A stretch of 5,061 nucleotides of DNA from NCBI GenBank assembly GCA_045531335.1, contig JAZSDU010000011.1:1-5061 (forward strand), written 5' to 3'. Below, piece by piece: positions 4,922 to 5,061 of this stretch. This DNA comes from CAG-452 sp045531335. GTDB lineage: Bacteria > Bacillota > Clostridia > TANB77 > CAG-508. Position 1 is the first letter of the stretch. Each line of letters begins with the position of its first letter. The position numbers were made by a program, and so were the translations under genes. Under the pieces are notes generated by a model that searched no databases, was not told where the DNA came from, and saw only the letters and a list, made by a program, of their open reading frames with translations.

Positions 4922-5061
4922 TGTAGGTTAGTCAAACATATGTCACACTTTATTAAAAAATATATGGTTTGAAATACCAAAACCTTTGACTGCGTTTTTA
5001 CTTTACATTAAATATTCTGCTAATTTTTGATTCGGACTTAGCCATCCCAATGGTCTCATCG
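4922..5061 (-). mobile_element. End of an insertion sequence (IS3-like), truncated by window edge
   Basis: The segment holds the 3' end of a transposase gene followed by about 80 nt of non-coding sequence. The outer boundary is placed at TGTAGGTTAGTCAAACATAT (from 4922), which begins with the TG typical of IS3-family terminal repeats and is followed by TGTCACACTTT. A weak GGTTT/AAACC stem (4980-4984 / 4966-4970) with a T-rich tail lies after the transposase stop. The other end is outside the window, so the inverted repeat and any target duplication cannot be confirmed. Confidence 0.5.
5003..5061 (-). CDS. DDE transposase, C-terminal fragment
   Basis: The last 18 codons before a TAA (5005-5003) are visible and include RPLGWLSPNQKLAEYLM. 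A short Arg-Pro, Leu-Gly, then S-P-N-x-x-x-x-x-Y tail is typical of the extreme C-terminus of integrase-core (rve) transposases of the IS3, IS481 and IS30 groups, where it follows the catalytic Glu. The catalytic residues are outside the window, so the family cannot be fixed and it is unknown whether the gene is intact. An ATG at 5059 is in frame but is most likely internal. Confidence 0.6.
   Translation of the reverse strand, partial: MRPLGWLSPNQKLAEYLM

Overview
The window is about 5 kb of very AT-rich DNA. Its codon use is dominated by AAA, ATT, TTA and AAT. Shine-Dalgarno sites are strong (AAGGAG, AAAGGGG, GAAAGGAA), and TTGACA/TATAAT-type promoters stand out clearly. Together these point to a low-GC Firmicute, most likely a member of the Clostridia. 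The only GC-rich stretch is a 99-bp cluster of hairpin repeats (2907-3005) lying between two ABC transporter genes.

Layout. Positions 1-257 hold the start of a minus-strand gene with a TTG start. It encodes a membrane-anchored protein that runs off the window. Positions 258-476 are a divergent promoter region whose two -35 boxes overlap on the same TTGTCAA. Positions 477-890 (plus) encode a small protein of the phage-associated PBECR (Barnase/EndoU/ColicinE5-D/RelE-like) nuclease superfamily. Positions 874-1040 (plus) look like an independent small transcription unit: a promoter at the end of the PBECR gene, a structured roughly 100-nt body with a well-primed 14-codon GTG reading frame, and a strong 12-bp terminator hairpin. 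The same hairpin ends the transporter operon that converges from the right.

Positions 1043-4774 (minus) hold a two-gene operon for a heterodimeric type IV ABC exporter of the BmrCD / LmrCD / TM287-288 type. The upstream gene (3020-4774) has the degenerate Walker B and switch residues with a canonical signature. The downstream gene (1043-2872) has the catalytic Glu and His with an altered signature. Paired head to tail, they give one active and one degenerate ATP site. A good promoter (4863-4891) and a leader hairpin (4809-4850) precede the operon. Positions about 4922-5061 are the end of an insertion sequence, containing the last 18 codons of a DDE transposase and a probable terminal inverted repeat.

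The most interesting parts are the candidate small RNA / mini-ORF unit beside the PBECR gene, the GC-rich repeat cluster inside the ABC operon (which also creates a false upstream start), and the structured leader before the exporter. No tRNA, rRNA or CRISPR array is visible.
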